Assembly (NCBI GenBank): GCA_027021605.1
Contig: JALUUA010000010.1
Coordinates: 1 to 20,415 of the forward strand
Source: Candidatus Bipolaricaulota bacterium
Lineage (GTDB): Bacteria; Bipolaricaulota; Bipolaricaulia; RBG-16-55-9
Length of the DNA stretch: 20,415 bases
Direction: 5' to 3'
Part shown: one piece after another, positions 11,096 through 18,582 of the stretch
Layout of the letters: every line of letters begins with the position of its first letter
Numbering within the stretch: position 1 is the first letter of the stretch
Notes under the pieces: model-generated
Database searches by the model: none
Seen by the model: only the letters and a program-made list of their open reading frames with translations
What the model was told of the DNA's origin: nothing
Translations under genes and position numbers: made by a program

Positions 11096-13957
11096 CTACG
11101 GCCGCGGCGGTGCGGCGTAGAGCGGGAAGAAGTCCTGCCAGCTCTCCGCGTTCCGGAAGACGGCGTCCTTGTCCGTGAGCAGCGGGTGGAATTGGTTCAT
11201 GAGCCACATTGGCAGCTGGTCGCCGTAGTGGCGTGCTTGGATGACGCCGCTCTGCCCGCCGGGCAGCGCCTGGAACGTCGGCGTCCGGCCGGGGATCATC
11301 TCCGCCACGAACCTCCGGGAGGGCCCGGAGCGGAACCGGAAGTCCGTGGGCTTCGTCCCCCGGACGTTGGGATCGGAGCGGTCGACGACCTGGTAGCCGC
11401 CGTCGACGGCGAAGCTCTCGCCCGCTCCCGGCGGCAGGTCAAAGGGTCCGCCGAACTGGCCGACGTGCGGGATCCGCAGCCGGTGGAACCGGCCCCACCG
11501 GTAGTCCCTCACGTTGCGCGAGCCGGTGAACTCGTCGCTCGCCAGGAGATCCAGGGCGTCCTGGAGGCTCTTGAGGATCACGATGTCGCGGGCGACCTGC
11601 GGGGGGACGCCCTCCAGGCCGGGCACGGAGAAGAGGGGCAGGCCCGCCGCGCCCACGCCGCCCAGCGCCTCGAAGTTCTCCAGGTGATGGATGAGGGCCT
11701 TGACGGCGAAGTGGTTGCTCGGCTTGGGCAGCTGCGGCGAGATCGCCGTGAGCAGCCCGTCGACGGTGTTGGCGATCAGCCGCGAGAGCCAGACGTGAAA
11801 GACGGTGCTGGCGATGCTGTTATCGACCTGCTCCGGGGTGGGCGGGACCCCCGGCGGCTTGCCGAAGTCGAAGCCCTCCGTAAGCCCCGTGGGCGTGCTG
11901 TAGTCCCAGTTGCTCAGGATCTCTATGAGCCGGGGCACGCGCGGGTCCCGCAGGAACTGCCGGAGCGCGTCGGGAGCCTGAGGGGAGCGGGCCGCCTCGA
12001 GGGCGTTGAGCAGGTGCGGCACGAGCCGGCGGGCCGCCAGCACGGTGGTGTCGGCCAGCAGCGCCATCGCGTCTTGCGCCGTAAACTTCTCGCCGCTCTC
12101 GATCTTGGCCCGGATGAGCTCCGTCAGCCGCTGCGCCCGGTAGCCGGGGTCGTAGGCGTAGTTGAGGTAGTACAGCCCGCCCGTAGGGCGCAGCTGGTTG
12201 AACGGGTTGTTGTCGAGCGTGGTGCCCATGGGGTCGTTGTTGGCGTTGACGATGAAGCCCGCGGGCGGGTTGATCACCTGGGGCATCTCCTCCAGGGGGA
12301 GGGTCTTGAAGGGGAAGGGCTGGTCGGGGGTGGGCTCGGGGTTGGGCACCCACTGGTGCTGCAGCTCCCCCGTCCCGTCGCGGACGAAGAACGGCGGAAT
12401 TAAGTCGACAAAGCCCTGTTCGAGGTCTTCCCGGAGGGGGACCTTCCCGCTGGTGAAGTAGGCGATGTTCCCGTCCACGTCGGCGTAGCCCCAGTTGAAC
12501 GACCCCACGTCGAAGTACTTCAGCCCCTCGCGGAAGTCGTCGAGGTTCTGGGCCCGGTTCCAGATGCGGAAGGTCTCCCACTCGCGGGTGGGGTAGAAGC
12601 CCACAAACTGGATCGTGACGGCCTCGCCCGCCTCCAGATCGAGCTGGACGATCGGCCCGTGGCGGGGGACGATGAGCGTCGCCTGCGGGATCTGCGGGTC
12701 ATCGGGCGCGGGCACCACGTTGTCCGGCACCCCGTCCCCCACGACGTTGACCTTAAACTGCTGCGGGATCACCTGGACGGGCTCGAGCTCCCCGCGGAAC
12801 ACCGTAAAGAGCCGCCCGTTCTCGTCCACCACGACCTTCTCGTTGAACATGTCCGTGACGTCGAGGGGGTTGGTCGTGGGCGTCCAGGCCACCCGCTCGG
12901 TGCGGCCCAGGAGCACGTAGGGCACCCCCGGGAGCGTCACGCCCGCCACGTTGATCTCGCCCTCGATCACCTGGTGCATCTCGTACCAGATGGGCGGGTT
13001 GGTGAGCGTAAGGTGCGGGTCGTTGGCGATGATGGGGGAGCCGCTTGCGGTGTGCTCCCCGGAGATGACGAACCAGTTGCTCCCGGGGCGCTCGGCGAGG
13101 AGCTTCCCCTGGAAGAACGGGACCTTCTCGATCGTGCGAACGTATTGTTCTAAGAGCTTTCGGCCCTTGGGGCTTAGGCGGGCGCGCAGCCCGTCGAGGG
13201 CCTTGCGCAGGGTCTGGGCCATGGCGCCCTCGCCCGTGGCGTCGGGGATCACGGCCGCGGGCTCGGCGGGGGCGCTCCGCCAAAGATCCTCAAAGAAGAG
13301 GGCGGACCCGTCGAGGCCGACCTGGCTTAGGGCCGTCACGTACGACAGAAACGCGATCGTGGCCGTGGCGTCGATGTCCAGCGACTGATCGAAGGCGATC
13401 GCCTTGCCCACGACCAGGGAGTCCACGGGGGTCCAGGGCTCCACCCGGGTGATCTCCAGGACGCCGTACTCCGGGGGGAGCTTCCCGGCGGCCTGGGCCT
13501 GCTCGATGAAGGCGTTTACGCCCGCGGCGAACGCCTCGGCCTCGGCGAGGGCCTCGGGGCCGATCACCTCGAGGCTGGCCTCGGCGGCCCGGCGAATCCC
13601 CAGCGTGCGGAGCTGGACGTCGCTGGGGAGCGCCGCGGGGCCCAGCAGCTCGGCCAGGGTGCCGCTGGCCTGGCGGCGCAGGACGTCCATCTGGAAGAGC
13701 CGGTCGCGCGCCTGAACGTAGCCCGTCACCACGTAGAGGTCGTGGGGGTTCTTGGCGTAGATGTGCGGGACCCCGAAGGGGTCGGTGATCACAAACGCGG
13801 GCTCGCGCAGCGGCGCCAGGACCTGGGGAAGCAGGACCTCGACGCCGGGGTTGGACGGCTGGGCGGACACGCGCGGGCTGGGCGACAGGGGGGTGAGCAA
13901 CAGGGGCAGCAGGAGCACGCCCAAAAGCAGGGCCAGGAACTTTGTACGCCTTCGCAT
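11096..13957 (-). CDS. Secreted penicillin acylase family (Ntn) hydrolase
   Basis: The 953-residue precursor has a signal peptide (MRRRTKFLALLLGVLLLPLL, cleavage near VSA-Q) and the layout of the penicillin G acylase/acyl-homoserine-lactone acylase family: an N-terminal alpha chain with ITDPFGVPHIYAKN and VQARDRLFQMDVLRRQASG, then the autoprocessing site ERPGSNWFVISG. Ser293 there becomes the N-terminal nucleophile of the beta chain after self-cleavage. SGSPIIANDPHLTLTNPPIWYEMH and the beta-chain core SFNWGYADVDGNIAYFTSG follow, ending GVIQARHYGDQLPMWLMNQF. It hydrolyses amide bonds of acylated substrates outside the cytoplasm. The substrate (beta-lactam, quorum signal or other N-acyl compound) cannot be told. 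Length is slightly above the common 750-850. The start has GGGAGGT upstream. The gene has its own promoter and terminator and appears monocistronic. Confidence 0.95.
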   Translation of the reverse strand: MRRRTKFLALLLGVLLLPLLLTPLSPSPRVSAQPSNPGVEVLLPQVLAPLREPAFVITDPFGVPHIYAKNPHDLYVVTGYVQARDRLFQMDVLRRQASGTLAELLGPAALPSDVQLRTLGIRRAAEASLEVIGPEALAEAEAFAAGVNAFIEQAQAAGKLPPEYGVLEITRVEPWTPVDSLVVGKAIAFDQSLDIDATATIAFLSYVTALSQVGLDGSALFFEDLWRSAPAEPAAVIPDATGEGAMAQTLRKALDGLRARLSPKGRKLLEQYVRTIEKVPFFQGKLLAERPGSNWFVISGEHTASGSPIIANDPHLTLTNPPIWYEMHQVIEGEINVAGVTLPGVPYVLLGRTERVAWTPTTNPLDVTDMFNEKVVVDENGRLFTVFRGELEPVQVIPQQFKVNVVGDGVPDNVVPAPDDPQIPQATLIVPRHGPIVQLDLEAGEAVTIQFVGFYPTREWETFRIWNRAQNLDDFREGLKYFDVGSFNWGYADVDGNIAYFTSGKVPLREDLEQGFVDLIPPFFVRDGTGELQHQWVPNPEPTPDQPFPFKTLPLEEMPQVINPPAGFIVNANNDPMGTTLDNNPFNQLRPTGGLYYLNYAYDPGYRAQRLTELIRAKIESGEKFTAQDAMALLADTTVLAARRLVPHLLNALEAARSPQAPDALRQFLRDPRVPRLIEILSNWDYSTPTGLTEGFDFGKPPGVPPTPEQVDNSIASTVFHVWLSRLIANTVDGLLTAISPQLPKPSNHFAVKALIHHLENFEALGGVGAAGLPLFSVPGLEGVPPQVARDIVILKSLQDALDLLASDEFTGSRNVRDYRWGRFHRLRIPHVGQFGGPFDLPPGAGESFAVDGGYQVVDRSDPNVRGTKPTDFRFRSGPSRRFVAEMIPGRTPTFQALPGGQSGVIQARHYGDQLPMWLMNQFHPLLTDKDAVFRNAESWQDFFPLYAAPPRP

Positions 13958-14018
13958 ATCGACCTCCCTTTTAGCTCCCCCGACCCCGGGAGGGCCGGGG
14001 CGGTTCTCTTTGGGAGGT

Positions 14019-14048
14019 ACTCTAGCACGGCCGACCCACGGGAGTCAA
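14019..14048 (-). promoter_or_regulatory. Promoter of the penicillin-acylase gene
   Basis: On the minus strand TTGACT (14043-14048), an 18-base spacer and TAGAGT (14019-14024) give a predicted start near 14012 and a leader of about 55 bases containing the ribosome site GGGAGGT. Confidence 0.65.
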
Positions 14049-14166
14049 CGGGGAGGGTTCGCTGGATCCCGCTCTCCCGGGGTCCTTATGCCCCCGTTTG
14101 CTGCTTTACCCAGGGGTTACGCTGCTGAGACCTCATCGGAAGCGGGAAAACAGGTTTAGGAATGGA

Positions 14167-14574
14167 TTAGGGAGAACCCACTTCGAGACGTCCCAGCACC
14201 GCATTTGCGCCTGCGAGGCTGATCTCGTAGCTGCCCTGTCCCAACTCGATTTCAAGGGCGGTTAGCTCACCCGGAGCCACCTGGGTAGTTGCCAAGGGTT
14301 CCCGCTCGCCGGAGCGCTGAAGCGTCAGTGTAGCCGTCTCATTGAGAGAGGTAAGGTACAGCCGCAGGGCACCCGGCGGGACGAGGAGGACCGTGGGAAA
14401 CGCTTGGGCCTCTGCCGGGCTGACGATGAGAGCAACCTCGAACGCCGGAGCCGCGCGGGAGCGTACAATGAGGGGGTGTTCCGCGAAGTCTCGCGCTTGG
14501 GCGCGACCTTCCGCCGTCACCGCCAGCCGGAGCACGTACTCCCCTGCAACCTCGGGGGTGAATGATGCGCCCTT
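14167..14574 (-). pseudogene. 3' part of an IS-interrupted PKD/Ig-like secreted protein
   Basis: This frame runs KGASFTPEVAGEYVLRLAVT and on to LGRLEVGSP at its stop, about 135 codons. FTPEVAGEYVLRL is the closing part of a PKD/Ig-like beta-sandwich, and a second beta-rich stretch (APAFEVALIV..., LYLTSLNETATLTLQ, GSYEISLAGANAVLG) follows. It has no convincing start of its own; a GTG at 14535 lies inside the domain. It matches in frame the 5' part at 15704-16009 once 14575-15703 is removed, so it is the downstream half of a gene broken by an IS630 element. The intact product would be about 237 residues. It might still be expressed from an internal start, but the folded domain would be incomplete. 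Confidence 0.8.
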
Positions 14575-14616
14575 CAGGAATGGGTAGACCTATGCGTTCA
14601 CCAAAGCCGTATCCTC
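14575..14616. repeat. Terminal inverted repeat of the IS630 element (transposase 3' side)
   Basis: Compared with the reverse complement of 15663-15703: 13 of the first 15 bases agree (CAGGAATGGGTAGAC here, CAGTAAAGGGTAGAC there). After a short divergent stretch with a one-base length difference, TTCACCAA and GTATCCTC are shared. The transposase stop codon lies inside it. Confidence 0.85.
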
Positions 14617-15161
14617 GCAGAGAGGCCGCGCCCGATGCCCGTTCCACCACTCCGCATACCCGTAGACCGCACGGCTTAGCTCCCTCACCCCTCCAAAGTC
14701 GCTGTTGTCCAAGACATCCCGCTGTAGATCCCGGAAGAACCGCTCCACCCGGTTCAGCCAGGGAGCCTGCACCGGCAGCCACACGAAGTGCAGCTTCCCC
14801 GACCCCCGCTGCCGCTCCTCCCACCGCCGCAGCGCCCGATGCGAGCCAAAGTTGTCCAAGATCACATAGAGGTCCTTCCCCTGCGCCCGGGCCCGCTGGC
14901 GTTCCTCGGCCAGGAAGCGCTTCACCTCCCGGACCCTTCGCCTCCGCATGCACCGCACCCGCACCTCGCCGGTGCGCACCTCCAAGCTCGCGAAGATCTC
15001 CACCCGCCCCTTCACCGTATGTTTGGCCGGTACCCGAGAGGGTTCCCTCCGGGGCCGCCAGCTCTGCCCGCCGTAGGGCTTCACCTTGCAAGTCCACTTC
15101 TCGTCGAAGAAGATCACCTCCGCTCCCTCCGGAGGGCTTTCCGCAAGCTCCTCGACCCGCT
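14590..15161 (-). CDS. IS630 transposase, catalytic (DDE) part, reached by -1 frameshift
   Basis: This frame carries the catalytic core of an IS630 transposase: IFFDEKW with the first acid, VILDNFGSH with the second, and APWLNRVERFFRDLQRD with the final Glu about 36 residues later, all characteristic of the family's DDE domain. It ends ALVNA with its stop inside the terminal repeat. Its first ATG (15117) would cut off the start of the domain. Reading back one base at the A7 run (15161-15167) continues the upstream frame smoothly as KKRVEELAESPPEGAEV into IFFDEKW, so it is made as a fusion with the N-terminal part. It cuts and pastes the element. All three acids are present, so the element may be active. 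Confidence 0.88.
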
Positions 15162-15644
15162 TTTTTTAAGCGCATACTCCGGATCGGGGCTTTGAATCCA
15201 GCGCTTGGCCCGCTGGAGGCTCAGCCCCTCCTCCCGGAGGATCTTCCACAGCCCCCCGATGCTGACGCGAATCCCTTCCTCCTCGGCCAGGTGTTGCTGC
15301 AGCTTGGCCAACGACCACGTGGTGAAGGGCTTGCCCAACGCCTGCGGCGGGGTGAGCATCACCTCCACCATCCGCCGCCGCTGCTCGGGGGTAAACGTGC
15401 GGGGGCGGCCGGGGGACTTGCGCTCCCGGGTCAGGCCCTCCACCCCCTCCTCGTTGAACCGACGCAGCCACTTGCGGATCGACTTGGCGGTCAGATTCAC
15501 CAAAGGGACCATCTCGTTGGCGCTGTAACCTTGGGCAGAGAGCAAGACGGCCTTAGCCCGCTTCTGGACCTGAGGATCGGGATGATCGAGCAGGCGATAG
15601 AGCTGCTGTTCCTCGGCTTTGGAGATCGGACGAACGCTCAGCAT
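15114..15644 (-). CDS. IS630 transposase, N-terminal DNA-binding part (0 frame)
   Basis: Beginning at the ATG at 15644 (GAGGTGAT ribosome site just upstream), the frame encodes MLSVRPISKAEEQQLYRLL, a helix-turn-helix (QKRAKAVLLSAQGYSANEM, TAKSIRKWLRRFNEEGVEGL) and a second winged-helix part (PPQALGKPFTTWSLAKLQQHL, SIGGLWKILREEGLSLQRAK), the usual order in IS630 transposases. After PDPEYALKK, at the A7 run, the 0 frame gives a short unrelated tail and stops at 15114. The catalytic part lies in the -1 frame. The short form could act as a DNA-binding repressor of transposition, as in other frameshifted IS elements. The frame is open further upstream to 15779, but that part is terminal repeat and host sequence. 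Confidence 0.88.
   Translation of the reverse strand: MLSVRPISKAEEQQLYRLLDHPDPQVQKRAKAVLLSAQGYSANEMVPLVNLTAKSIRKWLRRFNEEGVEGLTRERKSPGRPRTFTPEQRRRMVEVMLTPPQALGKPFTTWSLAKLQQHLAEEEGIRVSIGGLWKILREEGLSLQRAKRWIQSPDPEYALKKSGSRSLRKALRRERR
15161..15167 (-). other. A7 slippery run joining the two transposase frames
   Basis: On the minus strand the sequence reads CTT AAA AAA AGC in the 0 frame. A one-base backward slip on A7, ribosomal or during transcription, yields AAG CGG GTC and joins the DNA-binding and catalytic parts. CTT AAA AAA does not fit the strict tandem-slip heptamer, so P-site slippage or transcriptional slippage is more likely. Confidence 0.75.
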
Positions 15645-15662
15645 GGGAATCACCTCGAGGAG

Positions 15663-15703
15663 GAGGATACCCCATTGGTGAATCCAATGTCTACCCTTTA
15701 CTG
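15663..15703. repeat. Terminal inverted repeat of the IS630 element (transposase 5' side)
   Basis: Partner of 14575-14616. It supplies the early TAA stop that ends the interrupted host reading frame. The transposase ribosome site lies just inside it. Confidence 0.85.
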
Positions 15704-16009
15704 AGAGACGCAGAATGAGACCTCCCGCCCCAAGGCAGACCAAGGGGCAGCGCCCTTGGGGGCTTCCTTGAGGGACCACACGTACTCCTGAGGCGTACAG
15801 TTCTCCGTCTCTACCTGTGCCCGAAACTCAAGAACCTCCCCCACGACGCCCTCGGATGGTCCTTGGATGGCCGCCTCGAGTTTGCAAGGGGGCGGAGGGG
15901 GCGGGTAGTGGGAGGGAGCGAAGACCGTTTGAGAGAGCAAGAGCACTCCCAAGCCTCCGACGATCAAGGTCCACGTTACTCGCCTACCGATTTGCTGCCG
16001 TCGCTGCAC
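15704..16009 (-). pseudogene. 5' part of an IS-interrupted PKD/Ig-like secreted protein
   Basis: From a GTG at 16009 (GGGGTGAT ribosome site 5 bases upstream) the frame encodes a basic head, a signal or anchor segment (VTWTLIVGGLGVLLLSQTVF), a Pro-rich spacer (PSHYPPPPPPC) and the first strands of a PKD/Ig-like domain (KLEAAIQGPSEGVVGEVLEF, ENCTPQEYVWSLKEAPKG) up to GREVSFCVS. It then enters the IS630 end, reads CAG TAA and stops at 15698. The missing half lies at 14167-14574. The exported product would be truncated in its first domain. The two Cys after the anchor may pair. A homologue would probably be an extracellular adhesion or surface protein. Confidence 0.82.
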
Positions 16010-16052
16010 GGAGAATCACCCCTTCCCGTTCCCGCTGTTGGGAGTCCCCATC

Positions 16053-16085
16053 AATATACCTCCCCGGCGTTAATCGAGCGTTAAT
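16053..16085 (-). promoter_or_regulatory. Candidate -10 and direct repeats upstream of the PKD-like gene
   Basis: TATATT on the minus strand (16053-16058) lies about 45 bases before the GTG. Just upstream GCGTTAAT occurs twice with an 11-base period (16067-16074 and 16078-16085), the spacing expected when a regulator contacts one face of the helix. No good -35 at 17 bases is seen, which would suit an activated promoter. Confidence 0.42.
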
Positions 16086-16575
16086 GCGGGGATGACCGCA
16101 ACCCATGTGCTGGGTGCGTGCTCATGCCGCCGGAGATCCTCCTGGGGGGCGATTGTGTACGGTCCGTGTCGATGCATGGCTCGCCGACAATCGGACGTGA
16201 GTTTGACTCTTCAAGAGATTTCGGCCTATGCTGTAGGTGCTGTAGGTGATTTCAAGGCCGTTGCAGGAGGAGGCGAATTCGCGGTGAACGGCAGCTTCCG
16301 GGAGCCGGTTCCGCTGGAAATTCCCATGAGCACTTCGAGTTGCTGCGGTGGTTGTGGCTGCACTTTGTCAAGCAGATCCCTGCCGGGGAGCACCCCCACG
16401 AGCGCGGGGGACTCGACCCCGCTTTGGTCCTTGTCCGCGCCCGCGCCTCGTGCGCCGGGACACCTCGCTTGCCGGTCCTTCCGGACCCGGACGTGAACCC
16501 AAGAGGCGGTGAACCCAAGGGGAGGAAACGACCCAGCGGGAGCAGAAGGCTGAGCAAAGGACAAGGAGGACGACG
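16086..16575. other. Stretch without a confident gene between divergent genes
   Basis: These 490 bases hold no gene I can support. A plus-strand frame (16092-16496) includes a protein-like middle (LQEISAYAVGAVGDFKAVAG) and a Cys-rich piece (STSSCCGGCGC), but it has no ribosome site, and codon use elsewhere in it is Arg/Ser/Pro-rich noise. GCTGTAGGT is tandemly duplicated near 16230-16247. A promoter-like pair lies at 16203-16232. It could be a long structured leader of the lipoprotein gene or a decayed gene. Confidence 0.4.
16203..16232 (+). promoter_or_regulatory. Candidate promoter for the lipoprotein gene
   Basis: TTGACT (16203-16208), an 18-base spacer and TATGCT (16227-16232). It lies about 345 bases before the lipoprotein ATG, implying a long leader, and no closer pair is evident. 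Confidence 0.4.
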
Positions 16576-17178
16576 ATGCGCTGGAGAGCCTTTCCGGTCG
16601 CGGGATGTCTCGTAGGGATTCTCTTGGGGCTTGCGGCCTGCATCGACGAGGAGGTTCCCCCGCCGCCGAGCCCCGCGCAGGCCCTCGAAGGGGCCAATCG
16701 AGAGCTGAGGGCGACCGTCACGGACGCGATGCTGCGGGCCGCGGAGGCGATGGGAATCCCCATCGACAGGGAGCGGATCGTCTTCGTCTCGCGCGACGAC
16801 CTCGTGGTGGCCCACACGCCCGTGAGCGGCTTTGAGACCCTGAAGGTGGGCGCCGACGGCCACGCCGACGTCGGGTTGGCCTACGTGAGCCTGCCCCCGA
16901 CGTTTGCCGTCAAGCAGTTCACGGGCGAGCGCAAGGCCATACCCCCCGACTTCTACGTGGTGCGCGTCTACCCGCCGCAGAGCAAGGTAGTGCTCCTGAA
17001 CGCCCGCGGGCGGCCCGGGGCCACGCTGCGGCTCGACAAAGCGGAGACCTGGCCGAGCCCACGGCCCCAAATCGACGTCACGGGCTGCAAGGTCCTGCTG
17101 CGGTACGTCCAGGAGCAGGTCTTCCTGGGACCGCCGCCCATCCGCGCCGAGGTGCCGCTCGATTGGTGCGAGGACTGA
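16576..17178 (+). CDS. Lipoprotein of unknown function
   Basis: The 200-residue protein has a lipoprotein signal peptide ending in the lipobox LAAC, with Cys22 as the lipidated residue and Ile-Asp after it, which favours outer-membrane placement where sorting exists. A Pro-rich spacer (VPPPPSPAQ) leads to a mixed alpha/beta domain: ELRATVTDAMLRAAEAMGIP, ERIVFVSRDDLVVAHTPVSG, DFYVVRVYPPQSKVVLLNARG and DVTGCKVLLRYVQEQVFLG. Two further cysteines (in TGCKV and DWCED) may form a disulfide. I do not recognise a family. The ribosome site AAGGAGG lies 7 bases upstream. It converges with the NHL propeller gene downstream. Codon use and ribosome site make it a confident gene; the function is unknown. 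Confidence 0.85.
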   Translation: MRWRAFPVAGCLVGILLGLAACIDEEVPPPPSPAQALEGANRELRATVTDAMLRAAEAMGIPIDRERIVFVSRDDLVVAHTPVSGFETLKVGADGHADVGLAYVSLPPTFAVKQFTGERKAIPPDFYVVRVYPPQSKVVLLNARGRPGATLRLDKAETWPSPRPQIDVTGCKVLLRYVQEQVFLGPPPIRAEVPLDWCED

Positions 17179-17295
17179 GCGCCCGCCCGACCGATGCTCA
17201 GACGCCTGCCCGGACGCCCGGCGCCCGCGCAGCGCCCCGCAACGCACCACAGCGCGACAACACAAAACACAAGGACCAAGGACAAGGGCGCAAGG

Positions 17296-17315
17296 GCGGG
17301 CAGGGGAAAGCCCGC
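17296..17315. terminator. Hairpin just after the NHL propeller gene
   Basis: GCGGGC and GCCCGC flank an 8-base loop, starting 2 bases after the NHL stop codon. On the minus strand it is followed only by C/T-rich sequence without a clear T run, so terminator function is uncertain. The rest of the convergent gap (17179-17295) has CAAGGAC and AAGGGCG direct repeats. Confidence 0.35.
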
Positions 17316-17317
17316 GA

Positions 17318-18403
17318 CTAGCGGAAGACCTGCACGCGGTGGTTGTCCGAGTCGGCGACGTAGACCGCGCCGTCGTCCGCGACGGCGATGCCCTTCGGGA
17401 AGAGGAACTGCCCGTCTCCGGCGGCGAGGGGCCCCTCGCCGTCGGGGTCCACACAGCCCTCCCCCGGCGGGAGTTCGTTGGATTCCTCCCCATACAAAGC
17501 GCAGAGGCTCCCCCACTTCCCGAGGAACTCCCCCTCGGCGGTGAAGACCTGGACCCGGCTGTTGCCCTGATCCAGGACGAAGACCCGCCCCTCGGCGTCG
17601 ACGGCGATCCCGAAGGGCTTGCGCAGCTGGCCGTCGCCCGGCTCTAAGGGGCCCGGGCCGTCGGGGTCGACGCACCCCTCGCCCGTGCGCAGGTCGCAGA
17701 GCGTGCCCCACTCCGCGAGGAAGTTCCCCGCTACATCAAAGACCTGCACGCGGTGGTTGAGGTTGTCCGTGACGTAGACCCGTTCCCCGAAGACGGCCAC
17801 GCCCGAGGGGAACCGGAATTGCCCCGCCTCGGAGCCCTTCTCCCCCCACGCCCGGAGGAAGCGGCCCTGTAGGTCAAACACTTGGACCCGGTGGTTGACG
17901 ACATCGGCCACGTAGACGTTCCCGTCGGCGTCCGTGGCCAGCCCCACGGGGACGATGAACTGGCCCGGCTCGGAGCCCACGGAGCCCCACATGAACAGAA
18001 ATTCCCCGTCGGGGCTGAAGGCCTGCACCCGGTGGTTGCTCGAGTCGGCCACGTAGACGATCCCCGCTAGGGGGGAGTAGAGCACGGCTTCCGGGGCGTT
18101 GAACTGCCCGGCTCCGTCCTCGCTCTGACAGCCCTCGCCCGACTCGAGGTCGCAGAAGGTGCCCCATTCAAACTGAAACTCCCCGTCCCGGGAGAAGACC
18201 TGCACCCGGTGGTTGTTCGTGTCGGCCACGTAGACCCGGCCCTCGGGCCCCAGGGCGATCCCCTCCGGGGCCGCAAACTCCCCGGGCCCCGCGCCCGGCG
18301 TCCCCCACCGGAGGGCGAACTCGGGCGGGGTGTAAGCCGCCACCCCTAAGAGCAGGATCCCGACCGAAAGGGGGCCAATGAGGAGGAGGTGATTCACCTT
18401 CAT
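17318..18403 (-). CDS. Secreted six-bladed NHL-repeat beta-propeller
   Basis: The 361-residue protein has a signal or anchor segment (HLLLIGPLSVGILLLGVAA) and six NHL repeats of the form VYVADTNNHRVQVFSRDGEF, each closing with a WG. The last repeat ends at the stop codon with NHRVQVFR, while the missing FALRWG strand stands at the N-terminus, so the ring closes by an N/C strand exchange. Three blades carry longer loops with a Cys pair and an acidic patch (CDLESGEGC, CDLRTGEGCVDPDGPG, EGCVDPDGEG) that could hold disulfides and perhaps calcium. NHL propellers bind proteins, glycans or peptides; the ligand is unknown. I chose the ATG at 18403, which has AAGGAGAG upstream, over an upstream in-frame start lacking it. 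It has its own promoter. Confidence 0.93.
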   Translation of the reverse strand: MKVNHLLLIGPLSVGILLLGVAAYTPPEFALRWGTPGAGPGEFAAPEGIALGPEGRVYVADTNNHRVQVFSRDGEFQFEWGTFCDLESGEGCQSEDGAGQFNAPEAVLYSPLAGIVYVADSSNHRVQAFSPDGEFLFMWGSVGSEPGQFIVPVGLATDADGNVYVADVVNHRVQVFDLQGRFLRAWGEKGSEAGQFRFPSGVAVFGERVYVTDNLNHRVQVFDVAGNFLAEWGTLCDLRTGEGCVDPDGPGPLEPGDGQLRKPFGIAVDAEGRVFVLDQGNSRVQVFTAEGEFLGKWGSLCALYGEESNELPPGEGCVDPDGEGPLAAGDGQFLFPKGIAVADDGAVYVADSDNHRVQVFR

Positions 18404-18446
18404 CGCTGACGTCTCTCCTTGTCCCTTGGATTTTCTCGCGAAAAGA

Positions 18447-18475
18447 ATCGTAGCGCTCGGCGGAGCGGGCGTCAA
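18447..18475 (-). promoter_or_regulatory. Promoter of the NHL propeller gene
   Basis: On the minus strand TTGACG (18470-18475), a 17-base spacer and TACGAT (18447-18452) predict a start near 18440 and a leader of about 37 bases. It is divergent from the histidine phosphatase promoter about 60 bases away. Confidence 0.75.
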
Positions 18476-18532
18476 GAGGGCATCAAGGCAAGGGAGGATT
18501 CGGGAGGCAGGGCGCGCCCGCGCCGTCGCGCC

Positions 18533-18561
18533 TTGGACAGGCGCTAGGGCTGTGGTACAAT
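18533..18561 (+). promoter_or_regulatory. Promoter of the histidine phosphatase gene
   Basis: TTGGAC (18533-18538), a 17-base spacer and TACAAT (18556-18561). The predicted start near 18568 leaves a leader of about 15 bases with no Shine-Dalgarno site, like the short pyrE leader. Confidence 0.7.
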
Positions 18562-18582
18562 GCGCCGACTTCGCACGGCGCC

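Larger units (their letters stand above)
14575..15703 (-). mobile_element. IS630-family insertion sequence
   Basis: The element is bounded by imperfect terminal inverted repeats of about 41 bases (14575-14616 and 15663-15703) that begin CAG.AA.GGGTAGAC and share TTCACCAA and GTATCCTC. Inside is a two-frame transposase of the IS630/Tc1-mariner type on the minus strand. Its length of about 1.13 kb is normal for the family. Removing exactly 14575-15703 rejoins the flanking PKD-like gene in frame. I could not see the TA target duplication expected for IS630, so the outermost bases are uncertain by a few positions. Confidence 0.88.

Noticed and set aside
14570..15710. TA target-site duplication of the IS630 element
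   Set aside because: The bases outside the repeat ends (CTT on one side, AGA on the other, plus strand) do not show a TA pair, so I did not annotate a duplication.
16092..16496. Plus-strand frame of 134 codons with Cys-rich piece
   Set aside because: No ribosome site, mixed noise-like composition, and the predicted promoter lies inside it. It is kept only as part of the described gap.
16252..17493. Minus-strand frame of 413 codons opposite the lipoprotein gene
   Set aside because: It is Arg/Ser/Pro-rich and overlaps both the lipoprotein and NHL genes, which have signal peptides and ribosome sites.
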